Shown: positions 7,047 to 15,731, counted from the stretch's first letter. The stretch is DNA of 43,696 bases from an uncultured Lentisphaeria bacterium (GCA_949287225.1 CASEFP010000090.1:1-43696), one strand, 5' to 3'. A program made the numbers and translations. The notes: generated from the sequence alone by a model not told the origin.

Positions 7047-7122
7047 TGGAGCCAATCATCGGATTCGAACCGATGACCTGCTCATTACGAATGAGCTGCT
7101 CTACCGACTGAGCTAGATTGGC
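7047..7122 (-). tRNA. tRNA-Thr (anticodon CGU)
   Basis: The minus strand folds into a full cloverleaf. The acceptor stem is GCCAATC with GATTGGC, the D-arm region is TAGCTCAGTCGGTAGAGCA, the anticodon loop is TTCGTAA inside GCTCA/TGAGC, and the T-loop contains GGTTCGAATCC. The discriminator is T and CCA is encoded. Anticodon CGU reads ACG codons. A plausible promoter is TTGCGT (complement of 7160-7165), a 16-bp spacer and TACATT (complement of 7138-7143). Confidence 0.96.
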
Positions 7123-7271
7123 CCGCAAATGATTCATAATGTAATCCCGTTTCGGAAAAACGCAAGGAGAAAATTGAAAAAGTTCGTCAGTTTCTCCAGC
7201 TTCCGCCCGGTATCCGCAGGGGGCGGAATGCTTTTTTTTGAAAATTTCAATATCCCGCAGAGGATTTTTCC

Positions 7272-7299
7272 TTGACTGGAGCGGAAAGCAGAGTATCTT
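7272..7299 (+). promoter_or_regulatory. sigma-70-type promoter of tRNA-Gly
   Basis: TTGACT at 7272-7277, a 16-bp spacer and TATCTT at 7294-7299. The tRNA begins 13 bp further on. Confidence 0.7.
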
Positions 7300-7311
7300 A
7301 CCACATCTCAT

Positions 7312-7385
7312 GCGGGTGTAGCACAGTGGCAGTGCACCAGCTTCCCAAGCTGAGTATGAGGGTTCGATTCCCTTCACCCGCTCCA
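7312..7385 (+). tRNA. tRNA-Gly (anticodon CCC)
   Basis: Acceptor GCGGGTG pairs with CACCCGC. The anticodon stem is CAGC/GCTG around loop TTCCCAA, giving anticodon CCC, which reads GGG. The T-arm carries GGGTTCGATTCCC. The discriminator T and CCA are encoded (7382-7385). The outermost anticodon-stem pair is a C-A mismatch, which is tolerable. Confidence 0.95.
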
Positions 7386-7455
7386 TTTTTTCCGGGTTTG
7401 GAGCATTTCTATTTTCCCCTGAATTTTTTTGTTAGAAAATTATTATTTTTCTGTC

Positions 7456-7484
7456 TTGAAAATACTAGATATACCGTCTATATT
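7456..7484 (+). promoter_or_regulatory. promoter of the nrdG-nrdD operon
   Basis: TTGAAA at 7456-7461, a 17-bp spacer and TATATT at 7479-7484 form a near-ideal sigma-70-type promoter. Transcription should begin near 7491. The spacer is filled by NrdR box 1. Confidence 0.75.
7462..7477. promoter_or_regulatory. NrdR box 1
   Basis: ATACTAGATATACCGT agrees with the 16-bp NrdR consensus (acaCwATATATwGtgt) at 12 of 16 positions by my count. It lies between the -35 and -10 elements, where bound repressor would block polymerase. Confidence 0.65.
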
Positions 7485-7492
7485 TTCCATCT

Positions 7493-7508
7493 CTACAATA
7501 TATAGTGT
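7493..7508. promoter_or_regulatory. NrdR box 2
   Basis: CTACAATATATAGTGT agrees with the NrdR consensus at 14 of 16 positions. It starts 31 bp after box 1, which is three helical turns and the classic spacing of paired NrdR boxes upstream of ribonucleotide reductase operons. It covers the start of transcription. Confidence 0.8.
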
Positions 7509-7570
7509 TTTTAAATGGGCTGTGTGCGACTGGGTTCACCGTCGCATTTTTTTCGGGATTTACTGGGAAA

Positions 7571-8266
7571 ATGGGGAAACTTCATTTCGGTCTGCAGAAA
7601 CTGACTCTGCTCGATTTTCCGGGCAAGGTGGCGTGCACGCTTTTTACCTTCGGGTGCAATTTTCATTGTCCCTTCTGCCACAATGCCGGGCTGGTGCATC
7701 ATGAGGGCGAGATGGAGGCATGGGACGAGGAGGCCGTTCTGGCGTTTCTTGACCGGCGGCGCGGGATTCTGGACGGCGTCTGCGTGTCCGGCGGCGAACC
7801 GCTGCTGCATCCTGAACTGCCGGCGTTTCTGCAGAAGATTCATGAGGCGGGCTTTGCGGTCAAGCTGGATACCAACGGCTCTTTTCCGGAGCGCCTGCGC
7901 GAGGTTGTCGAGGCGCATCTTGTCGATTATGTCGCGCTGGACATCAAAAATGCACCTGAAAAATACGGGGAGACCACTGCGGAGGAGGGAATGCTTGACG
8001 CGGTGCGCAGGAGCGTAGCCTATCTGAAACAGGGAAACATCCCATACGAGTTCCGGACCACGGTGGTCCGCCCCTTCCACAATGAGGGAGATTTTGAAGC
8101 GATCGGCGCCTGGATTCAGGGAACGCCGCGTTATTTTCTCCAGGGATTCGTTGATTCTGGAAATCTGCTCGGAAAGGGGTGCGCCGCGCTCTCCGGAGAC
8201 GAAATGGCGCGCTGTCTCGCCGCGGTGAAACGTTTCGTTCCCAATGCGGGAATTCGCGGTGCATAA
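7571..8266 (+). CDS. nrdG: anaerobic ribonucleotide reductase-activating protein (radical SAM)
   Basis: A radical-SAM protein that would install the glycyl radical on NrdD using SAM and a [4Fe-4S] cluster. The cluster motif is CNFHCPFC near residue 30 (CxxxCxxC), preceded by KLTLLDFPGKVACTLF as in the TIGR02495 type of NrdG. SGGEP, involved in SAM binding, follows. I start at ATG 7571 (231 residues), because the frame's earlier GTG at 7505 lies inside an NrdR box and would add sequence unlike the family. NrdD follows after 50 bp with its own ribosome site. No other activase substrate is nearby, so the role in ribonucleotide reduction is secure. Confidence 0.92.
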   Translation: MGKLHFGLQKLTLLDFPGKVACTLFTFGCNFHCPFCHNAGLVHHEGEMEAWDEEAVLAFLDRRRGILDGVCVSGGEPLLHPELPAFLQKIHEAGFAVKLDTNGSFPERLREVVEAHLVDYVALDIKNAPEKYGETTAEEGMLDAVRRSVAYLKQGNIPYEFRTTVVRPFHNEGDFEAIGAWIQGTPRYFLQGFVDSGNLLGKGCAALSGDEMARCLAAVKRFVPNAGIRGA

Positions 8267-8316
8267 GAAAAACGGTCATCAGCATAATATTTAAAATATA
8301 CGAGGAAAGGAACAAC

Positions 8317-10674
8317 ATGTATCAGGTCCAGAAACGTGACGGGAAAAACGTCGATTTCAATCTGCAGAAGATCTCCGACGCGATCCGGATGGCTTTTGAA
8401 GCCCAGGAAAAGCAGTATCATCCTTCGATCATTGATTTTCTCGCACTGAAGGTCACGGCCGATTTCGAGCCGAAAATCAAGGAGAGCCTGATCTCCGTCG
8501 AGGATATTCAGGACAGCGTCGAATCCGTGCTGGTGCAGGCGGGTTACGCGGATGTCGCGAAAGCCTACATTCTCTACCGGAGGCAGCGGGAGAAACTCCG
8601 CTCCATCTCCTCGACCGCGCTGGACTACAAGAGCACCGTCGACAGCTACCTCAAGATCAGCGACTGGCGCGTCAAGGAGAATTCCACCGTCACCTACTCC
8701 GTCGGCGGACTGATCCTCTCCAACTCCGGCGCCATCACCGCGAACTACTGGCTCTCCGAGGTCTACGACGACGAAATCGCCAACGCCCACCGGAACGCCG
8801 ACATCCATCTGCACGACCTCTCGATGCTGACCGGCTACTGCGCGGGCTGGTCCCTCCGGCAGCTGATCCAGGAAGGGCTCGGCGGCGTCCCCGGCAAGAT
8901 CACCAGCGCTCCGGCGCGCCATCTGGCAACTCTCTGCAACCAGATGGTCAACTTCCTCGGCATCATGCAGAACGAATGGGCGGGCGCGCAGGCGTTTTCC
9001 TCCTTCGACACCTATCTGGCTCCTTTCGTCAAGGCGGACAAACTCTCCTACGAGCAGGTCAAGAAGTGCATTGAATCGTTCATTTTCGGCGTCAACACCC
9101 CCTCGCGCTGGGGCACCCAGGCGCCCTTCTCCAACATCACGCTCGACTGGGAGGTGCCCAACGACCTCGCGGAACTGAACGCGATCGTCGGCGGAAAGGA
9201 GATGCCCTTCAAATACAAGGACTGCAAGAAAGAGATGGACATGATCAACAAGGCGTTCATCGAGACGATGATCGAGGGCGACGCCAACGGGCGCGGGTTC
9301 CAGTATCCGATCCCGACATACTCCATCACGCGTGATTTCGACTGGTCCGACCGCGAGAACAACCGCCTCCTTTTTGAAATGGCGTCGAAATACGGCACCC
9401 CCTACTTCTCCAACTACATCAACAGCGACATGGAACCCAGCGACATCCGCAGCATGTGCTGCCGCCTGCGTCTCGACCTGCGCGAACTCCGCAAGAAATC
9501 CGGCGGCTTCTTCGGCAGCGGCGAAAGCACCGGCTCCATCGGCGTCGTCACGATCAACATGCCGCGCATCGCCTATCTCGCGGAAAACAAGGAGAACTTC
9601 TTCAAGCGCCTCGACCACATGATGGACATTTCGGCGCGCTCGCTCAACATCAAGCGGAAAATCATCACCAAGCTCCTGAACGAGGGGCTCTATCCCTACA
9701 CCAAGCGTTACCTCGGCAAGTTCGACAATCACTTCTCCACGATCGGACTGGTCGGAATGAACGAGGTCGGGCTCAATGCAAAGTGGCTGCGCGCGGACAT
9801 GACCGACAGACGGACGCAGGAGTTCACCAAGGAGGTTCTCAACCACATGCGCGAGCGCCTTTCCGACTATCAGGAGAAATACGGCGACCTCTACAATCTG
9901 GAGGCGACGCCGGCGGAATCCACCAGCTACCGTCTCGCCAAGCATGACAAGAAACGCTTCCCCGACATCATCACGGCATCGGAAAACAGCGAAACGCCCT
10001 ACTACACCAACAGTTCGCACCTGCCCGTCGGCTATACCGACGACATCTTCAGCGCGCTCGACATTCAGGACGATCTCCAGGTCCTCTACACCTCCGGCAC
10101 CGTCTTCCACGCGTTCCTCGGCGAGAAGCTCCCCGACTGGAAGAGCGCCGCCAATCTCGTGCGGAAGATTGCGACCAACTACCGTCTGCCCTACTATACA
10201 CTCTCCCCGACCTATTCGGTCTGCAAGCAGCACGGCTATCTTCCCGGGGAAAAGCTCGAGTGCCCGCACTGCGGACAGCGCACCGAGGTTTACAGCCGCA
10301 TCACCGGCTACTACCGTCCCGTCCAGAACTGGAACGACGGCAAACTCCAGGAGTACAAACAGCGCAAGGTCTACAGTGCGAAGAACATCGCGCTGAAATG
10401 CGCCGATGCGCCCGCCGAAACGAAAACGGAAGCGAAAAAAGCGGAGGAACACTTCATCCTCTTCGCGACAAAGACCTGCCCGAACTGCAAGACAGCCAAA
10501 GCGTTTCTGGATCAGGCCGGGATCACCTATGATGTGGTGTTCGCCGATGACGATCTGGAAACCGCCGCACGCTTCGGAGTCCGTCAGGCGCCGACGCTGA
10601 TCGTCAATAAAGACGGAAAGTCCGAACGGATCATCAATGTTTCCAACATCCGGAAATACATTGACGCCGTCTGA
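8317..10674 (+). CDS. nrdD: anaerobic (class III) ribonucleoside-triphosphate reductase with fused redoxin domain
   Basis: The 785-residue glycyl-radical enzyme makes deoxynucleotides without oxygen. Residues 1 to about 95 are an ATP-cone (VQKRDGKNVDFNLQKI). The barrel follows, with NADIHLHDLSMLTGYCAGWSL and NTPSRWGTQAPFSNITLDW. The Zn site is CKQH plus CPHC (Cys649/Cys652). The radical loop is SRITGYYRP with Gly664. Unusually, residues of about 708-785 form a thioredoxin/glutaredoxin-like domain with CPNC (Cys721/Cys724) and a cis-Pro-type GVRQAPTLIV, resembling NrdH-redoxin. This fused domain is a likely built-in reductant for the enzyme (inference), in contrast to formate-using NrdD types. 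AGGAAAGGA precedes ATG 8317. The operon is under NrdR boxes. Confidence 0.96.
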   Translation: MYQVQKRDGKNVDFNLQKISDAIRMAFEAQEKQYHPSIIDFLALKVTADFEPKIKESLISVEDIQDSVESVLVQAGYADVAKAYILYRRQREKLRSISSTALDYKSTVDSYLKISDWRVKENSTVTYSVGGLILSNSGAITANYWLSEVYDDEIANAHRNADIHLHDLSMLTGYCAGWSLRQLIQEGLGGVPGKITSAPARHLATLCNQMVNFLGIMQNEWAGAQAFSSFDTYLAPFVKADKLSYEQVKKCIESFIFGVNTPSRWGTQAPFSNITLDWEVPNDLAELNAIVGGKEMPFKYKDCKKEMDMINKAFIETMIEGDANGRGFQYPIPTYSITRDFDWSDRENNRLLFEMASKYGTPYFSNYINSDMEPSDIRSMCCRLRLDLRELRKKSGGFFGSGESTGSIGVVTINMPRIAYLAENKENFFKRLDHMMDISARSLNIKRKIITKLLNEGLYPYTKRYLGKFDNHFSTIGLVGMNEVGLNAKWLRADMTDRRTQEFTKEVLNHMRERLSDYQEKYGDLYNLEATPAESTSYRLAKHDKKRFPDIITASENSETPYYTNSSHLPVGYTDDIFSALDIQDDLQVLYTSGTVFHAFLGEKLPDWKSAANLVRKIATNYRLPYYTLSPTYSVCKQHGYLPGEKLECPHCGQRTEVYSRITGYYRPVQNWNDGKLQEYKQRKVYSAKNIALKCADAPAETKTEAKKAEEHFILFATKTCPNCKTAKAFLDQAGITYDVVFADDDLETAARFGVRQAPTLIVNKDGKSERIINVSNIRKYIDAV

Positions 10675-10723
10675 TTCCGTCAGTTCCGTTCGTCACTTTT
10701 ATTTTGACGCTTCTGTTCCCACC

Positions 10724-10753
10724 CTGAAATGACGGATTCGTCCGTCATTTCGG
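10724..10753. terminator. bidirectional terminator with TTCG tetraloop
   Basis: AAATGACGGA (10727-10736) and TCCGTCATTT (10741-10750) enclose TTCG; G10726-C10751 extends the stem. It sits between convergent nrdD and the prepilin-like gene, has A-rich and T-rich shoulders, and can serve both strands. Confidence 0.75.
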
Positions 10754-10803
10754 AACGGGCAGTGTGTTCCGGATGCTTCCTCCTCCCGCTGCCGAAGAAT
10801 TCC

Positions 10804-11616
10804 TCAAGGCAGATAATTCGGGCACCATTCCTGAATGAAATGCCGGTTCGTCTTTTCCGTCCGGTCGCCAACCGTTTCTTCAAACGGATGTCCGGCGGCG
10901 TGGCCGTCGGCAAAGAGATAATTCGACATGCGTCCATGGCGTTTCTTCGCAATGTGATCCTCCCATTCCGAAACGGCGTGCATGCTGTGATAACACTGAT
11001 GCTCATAGGGGATTCCGGCGCTGTCCTCCCCGCGTTCGGCGAGAAGAACATGGAAGGAAATCCTGCGCAGGGTATCGCGCCTGTGCCCGTAGGTGAACAT
11101 GGCGTTGATAAGATAACTCTGCACGGCGTCGTGCATGTGCTCCTCGTGACGGTATCCGGCCTGAAACGCGGAATCCGCACTGCATTTCAGATAGGTTGTG
11201 CTGTAATTGTAATGGAGGATCAGCGAAGTGTACCATTGCGTCTCGTCATGTGTGTGAGTGTCGGCGGACGCCGCATGTGCATGCGTTTCGCTCTCCCCGG
11301 AAGAAAACGAGCCGCTGTGCAGCTGCGGAAAGACGCCGTTGAAGTCATCTGCGTAGAAATTGAGGGCAAGCGCGCTCTGTTTCAGATTGTTCAGGCAGGC
11401 GATTTCCTGCGCCTTGGCCCTGGCACGGTTCAGCGCGGGAAGGAGCATCCCGGCAAGAATCGCAATGATCGCTACAACAATGAGGAGCTCGATCAATGTG
11501 AATGTTCCGGAGAACGGCTCCCCGACAGGCATCCGGCGCGGAATGCGGATTTTCTGCCGCAAAACGCACGGGCGGCGCTCCCGTTTGTCTCTCAAACGGA
11601 AAGAAAAAAAATTCAT
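10804..11616 (-). CDS. type II secretion/prepilin-like protein, His-rich (DUF1559-like)
   Basis: The 270-residue protein has a long basic leader of about 38 residues, then the class III prepilin stem [20 protein letters not shown]. This should be cut and methylated by a prepilin peptidase and anchor the protein in the membrane as a pseudopilin. The C-terminal part has [15 protein letters not shown], the DG motif of the DUF1559-type family that is greatly expanded in Planctomycetes and Lentisphaerota. The region of about residues 115-145 is rich in His ([16 protein letters not shown]), hinting at metal binding. Start ATG 11616 has AGGA four bases upstream; longer starts lack this. The gene lies downstream of a small His/Cys-rich gene on the same strand, so the pair may be co-expressed. 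Confidence 0.85.
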   Translation of the reverse strand: MNFFSFRLRDKRERRPCVLRQKIRIPRRMPVGEPFSGTFTLIELLIVVAIIAILAGMLLPALNRARAKAQEIACLNNLKQSALALNFYADDFNGVFPQLHSGSFSSGESETHAHAASADTHTHDETQWYTSLILHYNYSTTYLKCSADSAFQAGYRHEEHMHDAVQSYLINAMFTYGHRRDTLRRISFHVLLAERGEDSAGIPYEHQCYHSMHAVSEWEDHIAKKRHGRMSNYLFADGHAAGHPFEETVGDRTEKTNRHFIQEWCPNYLP

Positions 11617-11738
11617 GGTTCCTGCTTTCTGATGAAGAAAAATAGATGTTTCATGCCGGTCCCGGCTCTCCGGCCGGGACATTATGCGGGAGCTGGAAAT
11701 GCTTCGCGCCTTTTCCGTCCCTTTTTTGCAAGGATGAA

Positions 11739-12053
11739 TCAGAAAGCGGGAGGAGCCCGCGGCGTGTGTTCGCGCGGAATCTCATCCGGACAATGCTGGG
11801 CAGGAGCCGGCACAGGGTCAGCCGGTTTTTCACAGAGCGCCTTGAAAGAGAACGATTCCGGCTCGTCGGACTGCAGAATGCCGAGACAGACTGCGCATAC
11901 GCTCTGGCAGGCATGAAGAGGTGCCGCAAGTTCCTGTTTTTCATGATGACCGCATGCGTGATGAAGCAGCGGATGCCAGAGACCGCTGAACGTGAACAGC
12001 AGAACCGCTCCGAAAAGAATGCCGAAGGATGGAGTCAGACGTTTTCGCTTCAT
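11739..12053 (-). CDS. small His/Cys-rich membrane or exported protein
   Basis: A 104-residue protein starting [17 protein letters not shown], that is, positive N-terminus then a hydrophobic stretch to about residue 26 (signal peptide or anchor). A cluster of potential metal ligands follows: [11 protein letters not shown], then [12 protein letters not shown], then further Cys and His. I do not recognise a family. A metal-handling role is suggested by the ligands only. The ATG is directly preceded by a 19-bp palindrome containing TATAAT, leaving no room for a Shine-Dalgarno site, so the mRNA may be leaderless. It precedes the His-rich prepilin-like gene on the same strand by 122 bp. Confidence 0.6.
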   Translation of the reverse strand: MKRKRLTPSFGILFGAVLLFTFSGLWHPLLHHACGHHEKQELAAPLHACQSVCAVCLGILQSDEPESFSFKALCEKPADPVPAPAQHCPDEIPREHTPRAPPAF

Positions 12054-12072
12054 GGTATTATAAAGTAATACC
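12054..12072 (-). promoter_or_regulatory. palindromic operator overlapping a -10 element
   Basis: GGTATTA-N5-TAATACC is a perfect 19-bp inverted repeat touching the ATG of the small His/Cys gene. On the minus strand it contains TATAAT. The size and symmetry suit a dimeric regulator such as a Fur/Zur/MntR-type metal sensor (inference from the neighbouring ligand-rich proteins). No clear -35 is seen. Confidence 0.5.
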
Positions 12073-12131
12073 GAAAGGAAGGAATGCAACCCCGGAGAGT
12101 ATTTTTTTCTGAAAAAATGGAATGAGATTTC

Positions 12132-13304
12132 TTATCCGGCCTTGCGGATGACGAAGAACCATCCATAGAGCAGAAATGCCACGGTCGGCGTCAGCCCTCC
12201 GACAATCGGAGGAACAATTCCCTGCTTTCCGAGAACCAGGAAAATCTCCGTCATAACCTGATAGACCACGATCACGACAACAGCCGTGATGATGGAAAGG
12301 AAGATGCCGCCGCGCTCGTTTTTCGCCGCCAGCGGAAGCGCCAGAAAGACGCAGAGGAAGCAGACCGTCGGAAAGGCGAGACGGTAATAGAGAATGGTTT
12401 CATACATGCCGCGCAGGGAAGGCACCATGGCTTTGTTTTCTGTCAGCATATGCCAGATGGTCCAGGAGGAAAGCTCCTCGGGCGGCTTGACGGCGTTGAC
12501 GATGTCGTCGGGCTTCTCCGGAATGTCTTCCATGGAGATTTTGAGTTCCGCGATTTTCTCCGGACTTCCGGGGAGGAAGAAGCGGCGGTTGTAGGGAGTC
12601 CGGACAACATTTTTGAACGTCCATCCCTCGCCGTCAATGTATTTTGCCTCCGCCGCGCGGATGTCCCAGTCGAGCACTTTCTTCCCGTCGTCGCCGATGT
12701 AGTATTTTTTCAAAATCACTTCGTGCTGAACACCGTCCTGATCGAAGTTCTGGAAGAGCCAGTCGCGGAGCTTGTCGCTGCTGCGGTACTGAAGCATCTG
12801 ATACATCCGCTCGTCGTAATTCGGATTCTTGACTTTCTCAATAAGAATCGTGGACTGCTGTTCGGTATAGGGAATCACCTGCTCGTTGAACCAGAAGTTG
12901 ACCAGCATGACGGCAAAACCGACACAGTAGATCGCGAATCCGCAGCGGACAAGCGAAATTCCCGAGGAGCGCATCGCGGTGATTTCACGGTTCCGCCCGA
13001 AGTTCGCCAGAGTGTACATGCAGGCGAGAAGAACCGAGATCGGCAGCACAAAACGGATGTTTCCCGGCATTTTGTAGGCGAAATAGCGCGCCCCGACGGA
13101 AAAGGACGCCTTGTGTTCCAGAAAATCGCCGAGATCGTTGAACACGTCGCCGATCAGGAAGAGAAACACAAACGCGAACAGAAGAATCGAAAACGGAATC
13201 ATGAATTCCCGGAAGATATACATATCCAGAATCGGCAGGAGAAAGAAGGTGCGTTTCGCCTGTTCGTCCTGCGATTTACGGATGACGTCGTCGGTTTTTG
13301 CCAT
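12132..13304 (-). CDS. LptF/LptG-family lipopolysaccharide export permease
   Basis: The 390-residue protein fits the YjgP/YjgQ (LptF/LptG) family: about three N-terminal membrane spans (FREFMIPFSILLFAFVFLFLI; then VLPISVLLACMYTLANFGRN; then a third near residue 125), a large periplasmic region with the jellyroll, and three more spans at the C-terminus (from about residue 305). Family signatures are the early ILDMYIFREFM and NREITAMRSSGIS. With a partner permease and LptB it would pull LPS from the inner membrane. Only one permease gene is here; its partner must be elsewhere. It is the last gene of the hisS-aroG run, 23 bp after aroG. The start is well supported by MAKTDD upstream of the first span. 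Confidence 0.88.
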   Translation of the reverse strand: MAKTDDVIRKSQDEQAKRTFFLLPILDMYIFREFMIPFSILLFAFVFLFLIGDVFNDLGDFLEHKASFSVGARYFAYKMPGNIRFVLPISVLLACMYTLANFGRNREITAMRSSGISLVRCGFAIYCVGFAVMLVNFWFNEQVIPYTEQQSTILIEKVKNPNYDERMYQMLQYRSSDKLRDWLFQNFDQDGVQHEVILKKYYIGDDGKKVLDWDIRAAEAKYIDGEGWTFKNVVRTPYNRRFFLPGSPEKIAELKISMEDIPEKPDDIVNAVKPPEELSSWTIWHMLTENKAMVPSLRGMYETILYYRLAFPTVCFLCVFLALPLAAKNERGGIFLSIITAVVVIVVYQVMTEIFLVLGKQGIVPPIVGGLTPTVAFLLYGWFFVIRKAG

Positions 13305-13327
13305 GATTCCGTTCCCGTGTGGATGCC

Positions 13328-14377
13328 TTACGGCAGTTTTTCGTATGCGTCAAGGATCGCCGCCTCGGTCTCCGCCCATCCGAGACACGGATCGGTCAGC
13401 GAAATGCCGGGGATGATCTTGCCCTTGGCGGTGATGTCCTGACGGCCGGTTTTGATATAGCTTTCGAGCATGACGCCGCTGATCGCCGTCTGCCCGTTGC
13501 GGATCTGGTCGACGACATCATTGAGAATCTTCGGCTGGTTCAGCGGATTGCGCATTGAATTCGCATGGCTGCAGTCAATGACGATCGACGGCGTGAGCTT
13601 GAGCTTCCGCATGAGTTCGACGGCAAACGCGACGTTCTCCGAACCGTAATTGGGCATATGCTGGCCCCCGCGCAGAACAACGTGCCCGAACTTGTTCCCC
13701 TTGGTCGTGAACACGCCCGTGCGCCCGTCGTTGATGATGCCGAGGAAGGAGTGGCGCGCAAGCGCCGTGCGGATCGCGTCGATCGCCACGGTGATGGAGC
13801 CGTCGGTCGCATTTTTGAAGCCGACCGGCATCGAAAGGCCGCTGGCGAGCTGGCGGTGCGTCTGGGATTCCACGGTCCGCGCGCCGATTGCCGCCCAGGT
13901 GATGAGATCGGCGAAATACTGCGGCATGATCGGGTCGAGAAACTCCGTCGCGGCGGGAAGTTCCATACGGACCAGTTCCATCAGCAGTTTGCGTGAAATC
14001 CGCAGCCCTTTTTCAATGTTGAATGAACTGTCGAGATCCGGATCGTAGACGAGCCCCTTCCAGCCGAGCGTCGTGCGCGGCTTCTCGAAATAGGCGCGCA
14101 TGATGAGGAACATTTTCGAAGCCACCTTCTGCTGGAGCTTCTTCAGTGCGGAGGCGTATTCGAGCGCGGCCGGAATGCTGTCGATCGAGCAGGGTCCGGC
14201 GATCACGAGAATCCTGCGGTCCTTGCGCAGAATGATGTTTTCGATCTCTTTGCGGAAGCGGTAGATCGTATCGGTTTCGACGAAGGTCAGCGGAAGCTCC
14301 TCAAGAATCTCCTGCGGCGTCGGCAGCGGATACTGCCGCGCAATGTTGACGTTGTAAATGCGGTTTGTCGTGGTCAT
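13328..14377 (-). CDS. aroG: 3-deoxy-7-phosphoheptulonate (DAHP) synthase, class I
   Basis: The 349-residue protein is a type I DAHP synthase (AroF/G/H family), the first step of the shikimate pathway, joining PEP and erythrose-4-phosphate. Family motifs are VIAGPCSID (near residue 61), MRAYFEKPRTTLGWKG, GARTVESQTHRQLASGLSMPVGFKN and IDCSHANS. Which amino acid inhibits it cannot be read, so aroF or aroH are possible alternative symbols. The start at ATG 14377 overlaps the hisS stop as ATGA; a GTG nine bases upstream is the only other candidate. Co-transcription with hisS and the LPS permease looks like an operon of convenience. aroB lies 20 kb away in another operon. Confidence 0.93.
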   Translation of the reverse strand: MTTTNRIYNVNIARQYPLPTPQEILEELPLTFVETDTIYRFRKEIENIILRKDRRILVIAGPCSIDSIPAALEYASALKKLQQKVASKMFLIMRAYFEKPRTTLGWKGLVYDPDLDSSFNIEKGLRISRKLLMELVRMELPAATEFLDPIMPQYFADLITWAAIGARTVESQTHRQLASGLSMPVGFKNATDGSITVAIDAIRTALARHSFLGIINDGRTGVFTTKGNKFGHVVLRGGQHMPNYGSENVAFAVELMRKLKLTPSIVIDCSHANSMRNPLNQPKILNDVVDQIRNGQTAISGVMLESYIKTGRQDITAKGKIIPGISLTDPCLGWAETEAAILDAYEKLP

Positions 14378-15627
14378 CGCATGCACTCCTCCTTCACGGC
14401 CGAAAGCGCAATTTTACGCTGGGAGCCGTCGGACATCTGTTTGAGATCCGCGACGCCCCCTTCCAGTTCGGCGTCCCCGACGATCAGAACCTTTGCGGCC
14501 TTCAAGCGGTCCGCGGAACGCATCTGGGACTTCATGCTTTTCTCCTCGGCTTCGACCGCGGCGTAAATGCCCGCACGGCGCAGCTCGTATGCCAGCTTCC
14601 AGTTGAACGCCAGCGCCTTTGCGCCGAGAGAGACGAGATAAATTTCGGGCGCGCGGACCGGTTCCGGCTTCACGCCCATGGCTTCGCGCGCCATCAGAAG
14701 ACGTTCCACGCCCGCCGCGAAGCCGACGCCGCGCACGGGTTTATTGATTCCGGGCAGATTCAGCTCGTAACGGCCGCCTCCGGCAATCGCGTTCTGCGCG
14801 CCAAGTCCTTCGTGGGTGAGTTCAAAGACGGTATGCACATAGTAGTCGAGCCCGCGCACCAGCCGGGGTTCGACGGTGAACTTGACATCCAGCGAGGTGA
14901 GAATGTCGCAGACCTGATTGAAGTAGTCGCGGGACGGCTGCGCAAAGAGCGCGGCTGCGTCCGGAGCGGCAGCGATGTGCGCCTGGCACTCCGGCTGTTT
15001 GCAGTCGAGAATGCGCCAGACATTGCGTTCCAGACGGCTTCTGCAATCCTCGCACATCGAGTCGATGACGGGCTTGAAATGTTCACGCAGCGCATCTTCC
15101 GCGGGCTTCCGGTCCTCGGGAACGCCACGCGTGTTGATCATCAGGTTGAATCCGCCGACGCCGATCTCCTCCAGGAACTGGGACAAGGCAAGAATGCACT
15201 CGGCGTCAAGAGCGGGCGCGACACGTCCGGCATTCTCCACGCCGATCTGGTGAAATTGTCTGCGGCGCCCGGCGGCGGGTTTTTCCCCGCGGAACATCGG
15301 GCCGATGTAAAAAACGCGTGTTTCAACCCCGTTCACGGCATCGGTGCCGGAAAGGGCTCGCATGACGCCCGCCGTCCCCTCGGGGCGGAGCGTGAGACTG
15401 CGCCCGCCGCGATCCTCGAAAGTGTACATCTCCTTCTTCACGACTTCCGTCTCGTCGCCGAGTCCGCGCTGAAACACTTCCGTATATTCAAAAACAGGAG
15501 TGCGGATTTCTCCGTATCCGTACAGGCTGAATACTCGGCGTGCCGCATTTTCCACGGCGAGCCAGGCATTCACCTCATCCGGGAAAATATCACCCGTTCC
15601 CGGCGGCGGAGTCGAAATTCTGGACAT
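14374..15627 (-). CDS. hisS: histidyl-tRNA synthetase
   Basis: A class II synthetase of 417 residues charging tRNA-His. Motif 1 lies in the N-terminal third (YGEIRTPVFEYTEVFQRGLG), motif 2 is YIGPMFRGEKPAAGRRRQFHQ, the His-specific loops are LVRGLDYYVHTVFE and AGGGRYELN, and motif 3 is GVGFAAGVERLLM. The C-terminal anticodon-binding domain runs from about residue 325. Full length. It follows the HU gene and its terminator by about 100 bp on the same strand and overlaps aroG by 4 bp. Confidence 0.96.
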   Translation of the reverse strand: MSRISTPPPGTGDIFPDEVNAWLAVENAARRVFSLYGYGEIRTPVFEYTEVFQRGLGDETEVVKKEMYTFEDRGGRSLTLRPEGTAGVMRALSGTDAVNGVETRVFYIGPMFRGEKPAAGRRRQFHQIGVENAGRVAPALDAECILALSQFLEEIGVGGFNLMINTRGVPEDRKPAEDALREHFKPVIDSMCEDCRSRLERNVWRILDCKQPECQAHIAAAPDAAALFAQPSRDYFNQVCDILTSLDVKFTVEPRLVRGLDYYVHTVFELTHEGLGAQNAIAGGGRYELNLPGINKPVRGVGFAAGVERLLMAREAMGVKPEPVRAPEIYLVSLGAKALAFNWKLAYELRRAGIYAAVEAEEKSMKSQMRSADRLKAAKVLIVGDAELEGGVADLKQMSDGSQRKIALSAVKEECMR

Positions 15628-15668
15628 GATGCAAATTTTCCTTCTTCAGTGTCAAACGCTCCCGGCGT

Positions 15669-15707
15669 GAAAAAAAAGCGCCCTGCGGTAAAACAACTGC
15701 AAGGCGC
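15669..15707 (-). terminator. rho-independent terminator after HU
   Basis: Read on the minus strand, GCGCC...GGGCGC with an inner TTGCAGT/ACCGCA partial stem is followed by eight to nine T (complement of 15669-15677). It separates the HU gene from hisS. Confidence 0.8.
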
Positions 15708-15731
15708 ATTCATCTCAAAAAAATCAGGCGA

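Noticed and set aside
7505..7570. GTG 7505 as the nrdG start
   Set aside because: It lies inside NrdR box 2, has no ribosome site and adds residues unlike NrdG proteins.
8131..10452. 773-residue open frame on the minus strand opposite nrdD
   Set aside because: It is the antisense shadow of nrdD, Val/Arg/Asp-rich with no domain and no ribosome site; nrdD is certain.
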